Assembly (NCBI RefSeq): GCF_018494065.1
Contig: NZ_JABBFR010000002.1
Location: 124,001-188,000, forward strand
From: Rosenbergiella gaditana
GTDB taxonomy: Bacteria; Pseudomonadota; Gammaproteobacteria; Enterobacterales; Enterobacteriaceae
Direction of reading: 5' to 3'
DNA length: 64,000 nt
The translations under genes were made by a program, and so were the position numbers. This document shows positions 33,966 to 42,963 of this stretch, one piece after another. Within the stretch, counting starts at the first letter, position 1, and each line of letters begins with the position of its first letter. A model generated the notes under the pieces. It did not search any database. It was not told the origin of the DNA and saw only the letters and a program-made list of their open reading frames with translations.

Positions 33966-34053
33966 CAGAATACTTGAGAAAAACAATCAAGTATTCACCC
34001 AACTTACTCAGATTGCTCTAGTTATCTTGCCCGCCTCGCGCGGGCTTTTTTTT
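33966..34053 (+). ncRNA. Candidate small RNA
   Basis: About 88 nt between two terminators. A promoter-like TTGCAA (near 33930) with 17-bp spacing to TATTTT precedes it. The predicted transcript has a perfect 10-bp hairpin (GAATACTTGA/TCAAGTATTC), a single-stranded stretch of about 30 nt, and a strong terminator (GCCCGC/GCGGGC plus a run of Ts) at 34029-34053. No convincing ORF. I do not recognise it as a named sRNA. Confidence 0.45.
34029..34053 (+). terminator. Rho-independent terminator
   Basis: GCCCGC, 5-nt loop, GCGGGC, then at least eight T. No protein gene ends just upstream, which is the main argument for the small RNA. Confidence 0.9.
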
Positions 34054-34148
34054 ATGCGACGGATTATTCCGCTCAGCGCGCTAACCATTCATAAGTTCTA
34101 TGATATAGTCCGCGCCCACTCATTATTTCGACACTAAACAGGAGCATT

Positions 34149-35063
34149 ATGGACGTCAGAAAACAACTTGATGGTACTGCGGTCATTGCGATGCTATTGA
34201 TTTGTCTTGTTTGGAGTTCACAACAAGTCATTTTAAAAGAAATAGCCGGTAATTTCTCTCCGCTACTCTTGCTTGCTTTTCGTTCAGGTATCGCCGCATT
34301 GATGCTCGCGGTACTGATGATAGTGCAGCGTCAGCGCTTCCCTATTACCAACGGCATGTGGTTAATGGGCGGATTAGTCGGACTACTTTTCTCTTTAGAG
34401 TATTTTTTTGTTTCTGAAGCCGTAAAATATACCACTGCTGGTCATGTCGTAGTGTTTCTCTACACCTCACCCATATTTGCTGCCGTGGGCCTAAACTTCG
34501 CTATTAAAGATGAACGTTTATCTGGATTACAATGGGTTGGCATTGTGTTCTCCTTTATCGGAATCTGCGTGTCCTTTTCGGGTGGTTTTGGTGACAGTAC
34601 CATGCTGAAGGGCGATTTCTTTGCATTACTTTCCGGATTAATGTGGGGCGCAACAACTGTGGTGATCCGCAGTACAAGGGTCAACCAGATGGGGTCAAGA
34701 CCCATTCTGCTTTATCAGTTAATTGTCTCTTTTATTATTCTTTTACTGGCCAGTTGGTTGAGCGGTAACACCCTTTTTGAACCGACGCTGAAAAATATCA
34801 CCGCATTAACTTTTCAATCTGTGGTGATCTGTTTTATAAGTTTCCTTGCTTGGTTTGCGCTGCTCAAAAAATATGTTGCCTCACAGTTGGGGGTGCTCAC
34901 TTTTATGACACCTCTGTTTGGCGTAATCTTAGGGGCGTTGCTATTACATGAAACCATTCAAAATACTTTTGTTTGGGGGGCGAACTTAGTCGTTATCGGG
35001 ATTATTTTGGTGACGGTTAAAAGTGGCGGCATTAGGATTTTTAGACGTCGCCGTCCGCTCTAA
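34149..35063 (+). CDS. DMT-superfamily (EamA) transporter
   Basis: A 304-aa inner-membrane protein with ten hydrophobic helices in two EamA repeats (LICLVWSSQQVILKEIAG; LLSGLMWGATTVVIRSTR). EamA members export amino acids or other metabolites; the substrate is unknown. RBS AGGAGC. Ends with a basic tail. Confidence 0.85.
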   Translation: MDVRKQLDGTAVIAMLLICLVWSSQQVILKEIAGNFSPLLLLAFRSGIAALMLAVLMIVQRQRFPITNGMWLMGGLVGLLFSLEYFFVSEAVKYTTAGHVVVFLYTSPIFAAVGLNFAIKDERLSGLQWVGIVFSFIGICVSFSGGFGDSTMLKGDFFALLSGLMWGATTVVIRSTRVNQMGSRPILLYQLIVSFIILLLASWLSGNTLFEPTLKNITALTFQSVVICFISFLAWFALLKKYVASQLGVLTFMTPLFGVILGALLLHETIQNTFVWGANLVVIGIILVTVKSGGIRIFRRRRPL

Positions 35064-35326
35064 GCGAGTTATCTGCTAACGTTTTGCATAACGAGTAGAT
35101 CAATGAGGTCTACTCTATTACGTCTCCCCATATCTTCTTCCCTTCAAGTCCAGCATTCAAAAAGAAATTTCAATTTTTGTAAAAAAAACCCCGTCATCTG
35201 ATTGTCACACTATAGTTGTTATATGGGTTTCAGGAATTGGCGATAATGCCTAAGTTTTCCGAATCCACGTCCTGTGCTGGGATCATTTTGCAGGGTCTGG
35301 TGTTGAGCAATCTGAGGAGAAGACGA

Positions 35327-35509
35327 ATGTTTACCTTAACAAGAAACGAATTTGAATCGATTAATCCCGACTACCGTGGCGTATGGCAGAAAGAGTGTAT
35401 TGAGCTACCAAAATGGCCACAAATCCGTGAGCAGTATGTAGGAAAACGTACTATCTTACGTCAGGGTGCCTTACTGATTGAAGATATGCACTTCTCCATA
35501 ATGACCTGA
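35327..35509 (+). CDS. Small conserved-looking protein, function unknown
   Basis: A 60-aa soluble protein (MFTLTRNEFESINPDYRGVW ...). The frame extends upstream to 35216, but the ATG at 35327 has a strong GAGGAG site with good spacing and is preferred. It has its own short intergenic promoter region. I do not recognise the family. Confidence 0.6.
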   Translation: MFTLTRNEFESINPDYRGVWQKECIELPKWPQIREQYVGKRTILRQGALLIEDMHFSIMT

Positions 35510-35562
35510 CTGATTTCCCTCGATGAAAAGGTAAAGGGTATAAATCCTTTACCTTCTACCCT

Positions 35563-36414
35563 TTACTCGTCTAACGGAATAACCTCGATACCGCTGAATA
35601 GCGCACGACAAAGAATCCGATAACTGTCGCCATCAAAGCTGTTTTCGTGCTGGTCCTGAGGTAACACGCTCAAGATACTCACGGTATTGATATAGCGCCA
35701 GTGATCAATAATATGATAGTCATTAAATCCCTCACGTTGTTCATGTATCGCCACTCGCCCCTTATAGGGCCACATTTTTATTTGCCAAGCAGATAAAGCG
35801 TTGATGACGCGTAAACTATGATCCTCAATCGTTTCCTTACCTTGGCACACCCCACGGCATTTCCCCAGCATTGACCGAAAACACCCTCTTCCCCGTTGTG
35901 CAGCTTCAACGCCCAATGTGGCTAAACAGAGCTGATACTCATCGGCTAAATTTCGCGTGAACTCCATCGCGGTCCGCTTATTACGGAATAAACCGTAAAG
36001 GTTCGGGGTACGAGCAAAATTATGTTCGTTAGAGCTGACAAATGCGATGCCCGGTTCACGCCATTGTAAAGAAAAGAGCGACCGTTGTTTGCGTAGCTGC
36101 TTGTTGTGTAGCGGAATGAGCTGCTTAATTAATGTGGCCTCAAGTAATTGTGCGCCAATATCCCCTGCCGTCTCGGTATAAGTGATCCTATCTGTTTGCC
36201 GTAATAGCTTTGCTTCACGTACCGTGCGCAGATGTGACAGGACACGGGACCGGATATTAACGCTTTTACCTATATAGAGCGGCACATGGCTATTCGTCGC
36301 CCAGAAAAAATAGACGCCAGGCGTCGCGGGAAGATGCTCAAGAGTCTCGCGGAGTTGCTGCGGATAGCGATAAAGTTCAGTGTCATGTTCATGGGCCATA
36401 AAGAGTCTCGTCAT
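35563..36414 (-). CDS. cho: Excinuclease Cho (UvrC N-terminal homologue)
   Basis: Cho makes the 3' incision in nucleotide excision repair with UvrAB. The roughly 283-aa protein has the GIY-YIG nuclease core (PGVYFFW ... PLYIGKSVNIRSRVLSHLRT) and a cysteine cluster (CFRSMLGKCRGVC), as in E. coli Cho. In-frame starts exist at 36447, 36414 and 36399; the choice is uncertain. I saw no LexA box upstream, although E. coli cho is SOS-regulated. Confidence 0.88.
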   Translation of the reverse strand: MTRLFMAHEHDTELYRYPQQLRETLEHLPATPGVYFFWATNSHVPLYIGKSVNIRSRVLSHLRTVREAKLLRQTDRITYTETAGDIGAQLLEATLIKQLIPLHNKQLRKQRSLFSLQWREPGIAFVSSNEHNFARTPNLYGLFRNKRTAMEFTRNLADEYQLCLATLGVEAAQRGRGCFRSMLGKCRGVCQGKETIEDHSLRVINALSAWQIKMWPYKGRVAIHEQREGFNDYHIIDHWRYINTVSILSVLPQDQHENSFDGDSYRILCRALFSGIEVIPLDE

Positions 36415-36595
36415 TCTACTATTCACTAAGTGTAGCAAATTGATCACACTTTATGATTAGCGTGGCACAACCCGCACTTGGCAGGCATCTCTATGATGTG
36501 TAGGGCTTTTACAAAGCTAACCCAGTATTTTTTCCTTGATTACGATATAATACCCGCCATATTGTTAAAATTTATTGAGATGATCAGGGTTTATA

Positions 36596-37516
36596 ATGAC
36601 CATTTTGCCTAAGTTTACTCGCCAATTACTGCATCCACGCTATTTTCTATTATGGTGTGGCATTGGCGCGCTTTATTTAGTCGTGCAGTTACCTTATAAA
36701 TTTTTGAACAAGCTAGGGCCAATCGTCGGACGCCTAGCAATGAAAGTGTTGACAGACCGCGTGTATGTCACCGCGCGTAATCTACACCTCTGTTTTCCTG
36801 AAAAAACGGAGGTGGAAAGAGCAAAACTGCTGAAAGAAAACTTCGAATCGGTGGGCATGGCACTATTTGAAACCGGTATGGCTTGGTTTTGGTCTGATGA
36901 TCGAGTAAAAAAACACTTTACTGTGACCGGTCTTGAGCACATCACGAAAGCTCAACAAGAAGGTAAAGGGGTATTGTTACTGGGCGTCCACTTTCTGACC
37001 TTAGAACTCGGCGCACGTATTTTTGGTATCTACAACCCAGGGATTGGCGTTTATCGACCCAACAATAATCCAGTCTTAGATTGGCTGCAGACCTATGGCC
37101 GTATGCGCTCAAATAAAGATATGATCAACCGCCGTGATGTGAAGGGGATGATACGTGCCCTCAAGCAAGGTGACATTCTGTGGTACGCCCCTGACCACGA
37201 CTATGGTCCTAAAAGTAGTGTGTTTGCCCCTTTTTTTGCCGTCGAAAATGCCGCCTCGACCAAGGGGAGCTATATGTTGATTAGAATGAGCCAGCCCGCC
37301 ATCATCCCTTTTTTGGCGCGTCGCTTACCGGGGAATAGCGGCTATGAGATGGTGATTTTACCGGCGGCGGAAGACATTCCTGTGGATTCTGATGTCAACA
37401 CCGCCATTGCTCTGAATAAACTGGTCGAGCGCTGTGTGATGATGGCCCCCGAGCAGTATATGTGGTTGCACCGCCGCTTTAAAACCCGCCCCCAAGGCGA
37501 GCATTCCCTTTACTAA
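36596..37516 (+). CDS. lpxL: Kdo2-lipid IVA acyltransferase (LpxL/LpxP type)
   Basis: A 306-aa inner-membrane enzyme adding a secondary acyl chain to lipid A. The N-terminus has one hydrophobic anchor. The catalytic HX4E is in GVHFLTLELGAR, followed by YRPNNNPVLDWLQTYGRMRS and YAPDHDYGPKSSVFAPFFAVE, and the end MAPEQYMWLHRRFKTRP is typical. Similarities are shared between LpxL and the cold-induced LpxP, so the exact paralogue is not certain. Confidence 0.88.
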   Translation: MTILPKFTRQLLHPRYFLLWCGIGALYLVVQLPYKFLNKLGPIVGRLAMKVLTDRVYVTARNLHLCFPEKTEVERAKLLKENFESVGMALFETGMAWFWSDDRVKKHFTVTGLEHITKAQQEGKGVLLLGVHFLTLELGARIFGIYNPGIGVYRPNNNPVLDWLQTYGRMRSNKDMINRRDVKGMIRALKQGDILWYAPDHDYGPKSSVFAPFFAVENAASTKGSYMLIRMSQPAIIPFLARRLPGNSGYEMVILPAAEDIPVDSDVNTAIALNKLVERCVMMAPEQYMWLHRRFKTRPQGEHSLY

Positions 37517-37520
37517 ACGA

Positions 37521-37545
37521 TAGCCCGCACTGTGCTTGCGGGCTA
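37521..37545 (+). terminator. Hairpin after lpxL homologue
   Basis: A 9-bp perfect stem TAGCCCGCA/TGCGGGCTA with a 7-nt loop between convergent genes; its end overlaps the permease stop codon. The T run is weak. Confidence 0.6.
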
Positions 37546-38289
37546 GCCTTTCTGCTTTCGCGAACGATAAAAACACCATAATGGAAACGGTAGACTGGTT
37601 AACAGTAAAATCCATAATAATGCATAGACAGCGTCCACTCCCCCATTTTGTAAATCAACGTAGAGTTTGACTGGGATGCCCTGCGGGAAATAACAGAATA
37701 TCATCACGATGCCAAATTCCCCCAGTGCCCTCGCCCAAGCCAAAGAGAGGCTATTGAGTAATCCACGTTTCGCTAAGGGTAATGTTAAGCGCCAGAAAAG
37801 CTGCCAGCGGCTTGCTCCAAGTGTCTGCGCCACTTCGGCGACCGCCGTGGGAACACCTTCAAACGCATTTCGTGCCATTAACACGTAAAAGGGCAACGCC
37901 GCGTAGAGTTGAGCGAGGATAAACGCCGCGGGGGTATTGGTTAAATTAACACCAATCCGCGCAATAATTTCCCCTAGCGACCCATAAGGCCCGTACGCCG
38001 TTACCAGTAAAATCCCCATTGCTAATGGCGGCGTTAATAATGGGATAAGTAACCCAATTTCAATTCCTAAGCGCCACGACGATTGCGTTTTTGCTAACCA
38101 TAGAGCGACAGGCGTCCCCAACACCACAATTAGGGGCAAGCTAATTAGGCTTAAACTTAGAGATGTCCAGACGGCGCGGCCATCGCCATAAGCTAATTCA
38201 AAGTGATGCCATGGGGTGACCATCAGTAAAGTAATAAACGGTACTGCAAGCAAACACAGAGCCGGAAACATCAAACCGCGTAATAGCAT
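37543..38289 (-). CDS. ABC transporter permease (molybdate/tungstate type)
   Basis: A 248-aa membrane permease with about six helices and the binding-protein-dependent signature (EVAQTLGASRWQLFWRLTLP) that docks the ATPase. The frame also opens at a GTG at 38298; the ATG at 38289 has GGTGA at good spacing. It directly follows the binding protein gene. No ATPase gene is next to it. Confidence 0.8.
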   Translation of the reverse strand: MLLRGLMFPALCLLAVPFITLLMVTPWHHFELAYGDGRAVWTSLSLSLISLPLIVVLGTPVALWLAKTQSSWRLGIEIGLLIPLLTPPLAMGILLVTAYGPYGSLGEIIARIGVNLTNTPAAFILAQLYAALPFYVLMARNAFEGVPTAVAEVAQTLGASRWQLFWRLTLPLAKRGLLNSLSLAWARALGEFGIVMIFCYFPQGIPVKLYVDLQNGGVDAVYALLWILLLTSLPFPLWCFYRSRKQKG

Positions 38290-38307
38290 CAAGTTCACCG
38301 AGGGGGG

Positions 38308-39267
38308 TTAACGTGCGTAAAGTGCTTTTCCTTTGGGCTGGTCATAACCATTATCCTTGAAGATTTGTTGGGCCGACTCGCTGGTGAGGTAACGCACAAA
38401 CTGTTGAGCCAATTGCGGGTGTGGCGCGTTGTTGAGTACCGCGGCATAGAAGACTAACGGTTGGGGATGATAGGTTTTACGCTGACCAGTGTGATCGGTT
38501 AAGGCGAAACTGACTTTGTCATACCATTGTTGGCTGTAGTCGGGATTACTCAAATTGATTGGGTCAGGTAACACAACATAAGGCAGTTTGGCTGAACGCG
38601 TCGCACTTTCATATCCTGAGGCGGCATCCACCTGTCCAGCTTGCAGGCGCGCTAACAACCCTCCTTCTGCCGCAATTTGTTGTGGGTTGATCAGCTCACC
38701 CATAATGTTTTTCGCTAATCCGGGTTGTTGATAATAACGTTCGGCAAGTTTTAGCGTGAAAATAATATTTTGTCCTTGTGGGTCGCTAGTAGGATCCGTA
38801 CGGCCAAAATGCAGTCCAGGTTCTGACAGAATTTTCCACCAAGGTATCTGCCCCGCGCTTCTTGACTGAGCAAACTGCTGTGCGAAACGACTCTGCGGGT
38901 TATAAGCGATGACCATGCGAGTACTGGCTACGGGTTGGGCCTGATCGACAAGTCCGGCCTGTTTTAATATATCAATCGGTCCCGGCGTGATGGAGACGAA
39001 AACATCGGCGACCACTTTTTTAGCCGACAGTAAACGCGCCATACCATAAGCCCCCTGCCCTTGGCCTTGGTAATCAATATGGTGTTGTTTGGCAAAGTCA
39101 GGCCCTAGGCCATTATCCATCACGACTCCCATCGACCCAGCATAGGTGACTGTGAGTGTGTCCGCTAAAGCCGCTTGGCTCACGCAACCGAGGCTAGTCA
39201 GTAATAGTAAAAGCACGTGTTGACTCTTTTTTGGGGTGAAACGAAATGCGGTCTGCACGAATGACAC
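38308..39267 (-). CDS. Periplasmic oxyanion-binding protein (WtpA/ModA-like)
   Basis: A 319-aa precursor with a signal peptide (hydrophobic LLLLLTSLGCVSQAALA). The mature domain starts LTVTYAGSMGVVMDNGLG and has FGRTDPTSDPQGQNIIFTLK, close to the WtpA tungstate/molybdate-binding family. The GTG start has a poor ribosome site, so the 5' end is uncertain. Probably delivers oxyanion to the downstream permease. Confidence 0.75.
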   Translation of the reverse strand: MSFVQTAFRFTPKKSQHVLLLLLTSLGCVSQAALADTLTVTYAGSMGVVMDNGLGPDFAKQHHIDYQGQGQGAYGMARLLSAKKVVADVFVSITPGPIDILKQAGLVDQAQPVASTRMVIAYNPQSRFAQQFAQSRSAGQIPWWKILSEPGLHFGRTDPTSDPQGQNIIFTLKLAERYYQQPGLAKNIMGELINPQQIAAEGGLLARLQAGQVDAASGYESATRSAKLPYVVLPDPINLSNPDYSQQWYDKVSFALTDHTGQRKTYHPQPLVFYAAVLNNAPHPQLAQQFVRYLTSESAQQIFKDNGYDQPKGKALYAR

Positions 39268-39413
39268 ACTCGGTCAGGGATAGGATCTCTACACCATAAT
39301 CGGGCTAAAAAATGAAATCAAGTCAGGTCTTAAGGTTCTCCTCGTCGCGGATTCCTGTTAACGTTGTTAATTAATTAGAATATCGTAACATTTACCCTAC
39401 AAAAAGGACGCAT

Positions 39414-40496
39414 ATGAGTCAGCTTCCTCTACAAACTGGCCCCCGTATTAAGGTTGCTTTGATCGGCTATGGCTTTGTCGGTAAAACTTTTCATGGCCCA
39501 TTAATCAGTGCTATTGAAGGGTTAGAGTTAATCGTTGTCGCCTCAAGTGACAGTGAAAAAGTTCATAAGGATTATCCAGACGTCGAGGTCATCGCCAGCG
39601 CTGAAGCCGCTATTACACATCCACACGTGGATCTCGTGGTCATCGCCAGTCCGAACCAGACTCACGCTTCCCTTGCCAAACTCGCCCTATTGGCTAACAA
39701 GCATGTGGTTGTCGATAAGCCTTTTACACTTGACCTGCCAGAAGCTCGCGAGCTAATACAGTTAGCCACTCAACAACAGCGACTCCTCTCTGTCTTCCAT
39801 AATCGCCGCTGGGATAGTGATTTTCTGGCAATAAAAACCTACATCCAAGCGGGTAAGATCGGTAATATCGCCCATTTCGAGTCACATATGGACAGGTTCC
39901 GACCTCAAGTACGTGATCGCTGGCGTGAGCAAGCACAACCTGGGAGCGGTTTATGGTTTGATATTGGCCCACATCTGGTCGACCAAACCTTACAGCTTTT
40001 CGGTTTACCGGACTCGGTTGAAGGGAATATCTGTTTATTACGCGAAGGCGCACAAATCGATGATTGGGCACACGTGGTGTTGAACTATCCGAAACATCGG
40101 GTGATCCTTCATTGCTCAATGCTTGCAGCGGGGGGGAGCCTACGCTTTGTCGCGCATGGCACCGAGGGGAGTTTAGTGAAAACTTGCATTGACCAGCAAG
40201 AATCTCAATTAGCGGCGGGTATTCTACCGGGCAGTGAAACCTGGGGACAGGATAATGATGAGGTTATCTATTATTGCCCTGAAGGAAAATCCCACTTATT
40301 ACCGACACCTGCTGGCGATCAACGTCTCTACTATCAAGGTATTGCTAACGCTTTACGCCAGGGTGATAACAACCCGGTCCCCGCAGTAGAAGCGCTGGCG
40401 GTGATGGCAGTGATTGAAGCCGCTGTCAGTGCGTCACAAAGTGGTACCCGCCAAGGCTTAGCGCTGACCGAACAAGAAATAGCTCAGCTTCGCTAA
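39414..40496 (+). CDS. ydgJ: Gfo/Idh/MocA family oxidoreductase (YdgJ-like)
   Basis: A 360-aa NAD(P)-dependent dehydrogenase: Rossmann motif ALIGYGFVGKTFHGPLI, the conserved DKPFT, and a substrate domain with FHNRRWDSDFLA, RFRPQVRDRWREQ and WFDIGPHLVDQ. It aligns with E. coli YdgJ. Substrate unknown (probably a sugar or cyclitol). Confidence 0.88.
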   Translation: MSQLPLQTGPRIKVALIGYGFVGKTFHGPLISAIEGLELIVVASSDSEKVHKDYPDVEVIASAEAAITHPHVDLVVIASPNQTHASLAKLALLANKHVVVDKPFTLDLPEARELIQLATQQQRLLSVFHNRRWDSDFLAIKTYIQAGKIGNIAHFESHMDRFRPQVRDRWREQAQPGSGLWFDIGPHLVDQTLQLFGLPDSVEGNICLLREGAQIDDWAHVVLNYPKHRVILHCSMLAAGGSLRFVAHGTEGSLVKTCIDQQESQLAAGILPGSETWGQDNDEVIYYCPEGKSHLLPTPAGDQRLYYQGIANALRQGDNNPVPAVEALAVMAVIEAAVSASQSGTRQGLALTEQEIAQLR

Positions 40497-40544
40497 TCTC
40501 ACTGTTGGGCGAAGCGAGCTCTGCCCCTTCGCCCAATACTCTGG

Positions 40545-41546
40545 TTAAAAACCTTCTAAAACGAGTTTGCCTTTCGCTTTATGGCTTTCCAACATGGCGT
40601 GAGCCTTACGCAGATTCTCCGCGTTGATGGTGCCATAATGTTCTGCAAGCGTGGTGGTCAGTACCCCCTCATCAATTAGCGCTGCCACACGACTGAGGAT
40701 CTCATGCTGACGGATCATATCATCGGTTTCAAACAGAGAACGGGTAAACATAAGCTCCCAGTGCAGAGAGATGGCTTTGCGTTTGAGGGGTAACGCATCC
40801 AGTGTTTTGGGATCGTCAATCAATCCTAATTTCCCTTGTGGCGCCAATAATTCGATAATGTCTTTATAGTGACTATCGGTATGCGTCAGGCTCGCCACAT
40901 AGTCGACTTGTTCAATGCCTATCTTCGCGCAGCCTTCAACTAACGAATGCGTGTGGTCAATCACCTCGTCGGCGCCCAACGCCTTCACCCATTGCACGGT
41001 CTCTGCGCGGGATGCCGTACCAATAACACGCAGACGGGTCAATTGCTTGGTAAGTTGCGTTAACATAGAGCCCACGCCACCCGCCGCGCCGATAATGAGC
41101 AAGGTTTTGGTCTGTTCGGTATCTACCGCTAAGCGATCGAACAAGAGTTCCCAGGCCGTCAGTACGGTAAGGGGCAACGCGGCAGCTTCCGCATCACTGC
41201 ACTGTGTAGGCTTCTTCGCAACAATACGTTCATCGACCAGATGATACTCAGCATTGGTCCCTGGACGTACCAAGGATCCTGCATAGTAGACCTTATCACC
41301 GGGCGAGAATAAGGTAACGTGTTCCCCGACCTTCACCACTTCACCCACAGCATCCCAGCCTAAAATACGCGGTTCTTGGGTTGATGAACTGCGCCGTATT
41401 TTGGTATCAATGGGGTTAACCGATATGGCAGCAACCTTAACCAGTAAATCGCGTTCACCGGGGGATGGCATATCCAGTTCAATTTCATACAAGGCTTGAG
41501 GATCAGTAATGGGTAATTGATGGTCACGATAGACAATCGCTTTCAT
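40545..41546 (-). CDS. Zinc-type alcohol dehydrogenase-like (quinone oxidoreductase family)
   Basis: A 333-aa medium-chain reductase: GroES-like N-terminal domain (VAAISVNPIDTKIRR), cofactor motif LLIIGAAGGVGSMLTQL and GWDAVGEV. The structural zinc cysteine cluster is not seen, which fits the quinone-oxidoreductase branch. The ATG at 41546 (GGAG upstream) is preferred over the GTG at 41558. Confidence 0.85.
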   Translation of the reverse strand: MKAIVYRDHQLPITDPQALYEIELDMPSPGERDLLVKVAAISVNPIDTKIRRSSSTQEPRILGWDAVGEVVKVGEHVTLFSPGDKVYYAGSLVRPGTNAEYHLVDERIVAKKPTQCSDAEAAALPLTVLTAWELLFDRLAVDTEQTKTLLIIGAAGGVGSMLTQLTKQLTRLRVIGTASRAETVQWVKALGADEVIDHTHSLVEGCAKIGIEQVDYVASLTHTDSHYKDIIELLAPQGKLGLIDDPKTLDALPLKRKAISLHWELMFTRSLFETDDMIRQHEILSRVAALIDEGVLTTTLAEHYGTINAENLRKAHAMLESHKAKGKLVLEGF

Positions 41547-41694
41547 AACACACTCCACAGGTTATCGAATGAGGTTTTTTTCTCGCCGTTAAATCATAGT
41601 GGATTATCCTGATAAACACTGCTTTATATTTCGAGAATCGCTATCACTTGCAGTTAAAAGTCCTTCTTGACAAGTACTTACCGCCTAGGCACTA

Positions 41695-41714
41695 TACTGG
41701 TTATCTATACAGTT
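41695..41714 (+). promoter_or_regulatory. LexA (SOS) box of the dinI-family gene
   Basis: TACTGGTTATCTATACAGTT fits CTG-N10-CAG with the AT-rich spacer of the LexA consensus. It overlaps the likely -10 region, 12 bp before the start codon, with TTGACA at 41667-41672. Confidence 0.85.
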
Positions 41715-41726
41715 AATGGGTGAGTT

Positions 41727-41966
41727 ATGTACGTAGAGCTAGTTTATGATAAAAGAAATGTTGCCGGGCTCGATAACGCTGCTGACATTATTCTGCAAGA
41801 ATTGACACAGCGTGTTAAACGACTGTTTCCTGACGCAGAGGTACGGGTTAAACCGATGCAAACCAATGGATTAAACAGTGATGCCAGTAAGAGTGATCGT
41901 GAAAAGCTTAACCGCCTGTTAGAAGAGATGTTCGAAGAAGCCGATATGTGGCTGGTTGCAGAGTAA
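41727..41966 (+). CDS. DinI-family protein (MsgA-like)
   Basis: A 79-aa acidic protein (MYVELVYDKRNVAGLDNAAD ... EEMFEEADMWLVAE). It is closer to Salmonella MsgA than to E. coli DinI in my recollection. DinI members bind and stabilise RecA filaments through the acidic C-terminal helix. The adjacent LexA box supports DNA-damage induction. Confidence 0.9.
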   Translation: MYVELVYDKRNVAGLDNAADIILQELTQRVKRLFPDAEVRVKPMQTNGLNSDASKSDREKLNRLLEEMFEEADMWLVAE

Positions 41967-41972
41967 TCTTAA

Positions 41973-42002
41973 CGGTGAGGGTGATCGCGATCACCCTCAC
42001 CG
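41973..42002. terminator. 30-bp perfect palindrome after the dinI-family gene
   Basis: CGGTGAGGGTGATC and its exact inverse enclose a GC centre. It lies right after the dinI-family stop. There is no following T run, so it may act as a Rho-related mRNA end or a protein-binding palindrome. Confidence 0.5.
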
Positions 42003-42057
42003 CTTCGTTATTTACCGGTACCCCGTAACACTACGGTCAATAACAGGACACCTAATC

Positions 42058-42963
42058 TCATTTACTCGCGGTTGAGCGCGTCGGCCACGCGGTGATCACT
42101 AAACTGCTGACGATTAACCCTATCCCCAACCAGCCCAGTGGGGAGAGGGTTTCACCTAAAATAGATACAGCAAGTAAGGCTGCCACGACCGGTTCAAGTA
42201 GCGTAATTGCCGTTGCCACACTGGCTTTTATGCGTGCAAGTCCTGCGCCATAGCAGAGGTACCCTACGCACATAGGAAAGATCGCCATATAGCTTCCCAC
42301 CGCCGCATTACGCCAAGAATCAAGTAAAGGCGCTCCCGTTAATATCAATAATGGTAGCAACAGTATCCCACCGACTCCGAAGGTCGAGCCCATGGCCGCG
42401 CGACTCATTATTCCCTTCACCATCATCCTTCTCGCCGTCCAGGAATATAAGGCATAGGTCAGCCCAGCCACTAACCCTAAGGCAACGCCAAGCAGTAAGG
42501 CATGTGAGGGGGGGCCGCTATCTGTTGAGGAGTCAGTGTGTAACTGAGCCAGTAAGCTGATACCTATCACGCCGACTAAGGCTCCACAGAGCCACTGCTT
42601 AGATAACGCACTACCTTCTAAACGGTTTTCAATCAGGGCAGAAAATAATGGCGCTGAGCCGATGGAAATCACTGTTCCTATCGCCACCCCAGCAAAATCC
42701 ATTGAGCAGTAAAAAGCCAAAGGGTAAATGGCTACAGCGCAGGCACCAAAAATCAGTAAGTAGCGGTGTTGTTTAAGTTGCGAGAGTGAGCCAACAATAG
42801 CCGGTAAGGCTAACAATGCTTGCAGTATTCCCCCCACACCCATTGCAACACAAGCAATGGTAATTGGACTTAATTGAGGGGCTAAGCGCGCCGCAGTCCC
42901 GGTAGTCCCCCAAAGTAATGCTGCCATCACCACACAGCTATTCCCCAATGCAGTAGGCTTCAT
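42058..42963 (-). CDS. EamA-family transporter
   Basis: A 301-aa, ten-helix DMT exporter (AALLWGTTGTAARLAP; ALLAVSILGETLSPLGWLGI). It overlaps the upstream tetR-type gene by 4 bp, so it is almost certainly co-transcribed with and controlled by that regulator. Substrate unknown. Confidence 0.85.
   Translation of the reverse strand: MKPTALGNSCVVMAALLWGTTGTAARLAPQLSPITIACVAMGVGGILQALLALPAIVGSLSQLKQHRYLLIFGACAVAIYPLAFYCSMDFAGVAIGTVISIGSAPLFSALIENRLEGSALSKQWLCGALVGVIGISLLAQLHTDSSTDSGPPSHALLLGVALGLVAGLTYALYSWTARRMMVKGIMSRAAMGSTFGVGGILLLPLLILTGAPLLDSWRNAAVGSYMAIFPMCVGYLCYGAGLARIKASVATAITLLEPVVAALLAVSILGETLSPLGWLGIGLIVSSLVITAWPTRSTASK

Noticed and set aside
33946..34137. Plus-strand open frame of 63 codons
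   Set aside because: It reads through a strong terminator at 34029-34053, lacks a ribosome site and ends just before the next gene; a small RNA explains the region better.
36415..36595. LexA box for cho
   Set aside because: E. coli cho is SOS-regulated, but no CTG-N10-CAG motif was found in the cho-lpxL gap.
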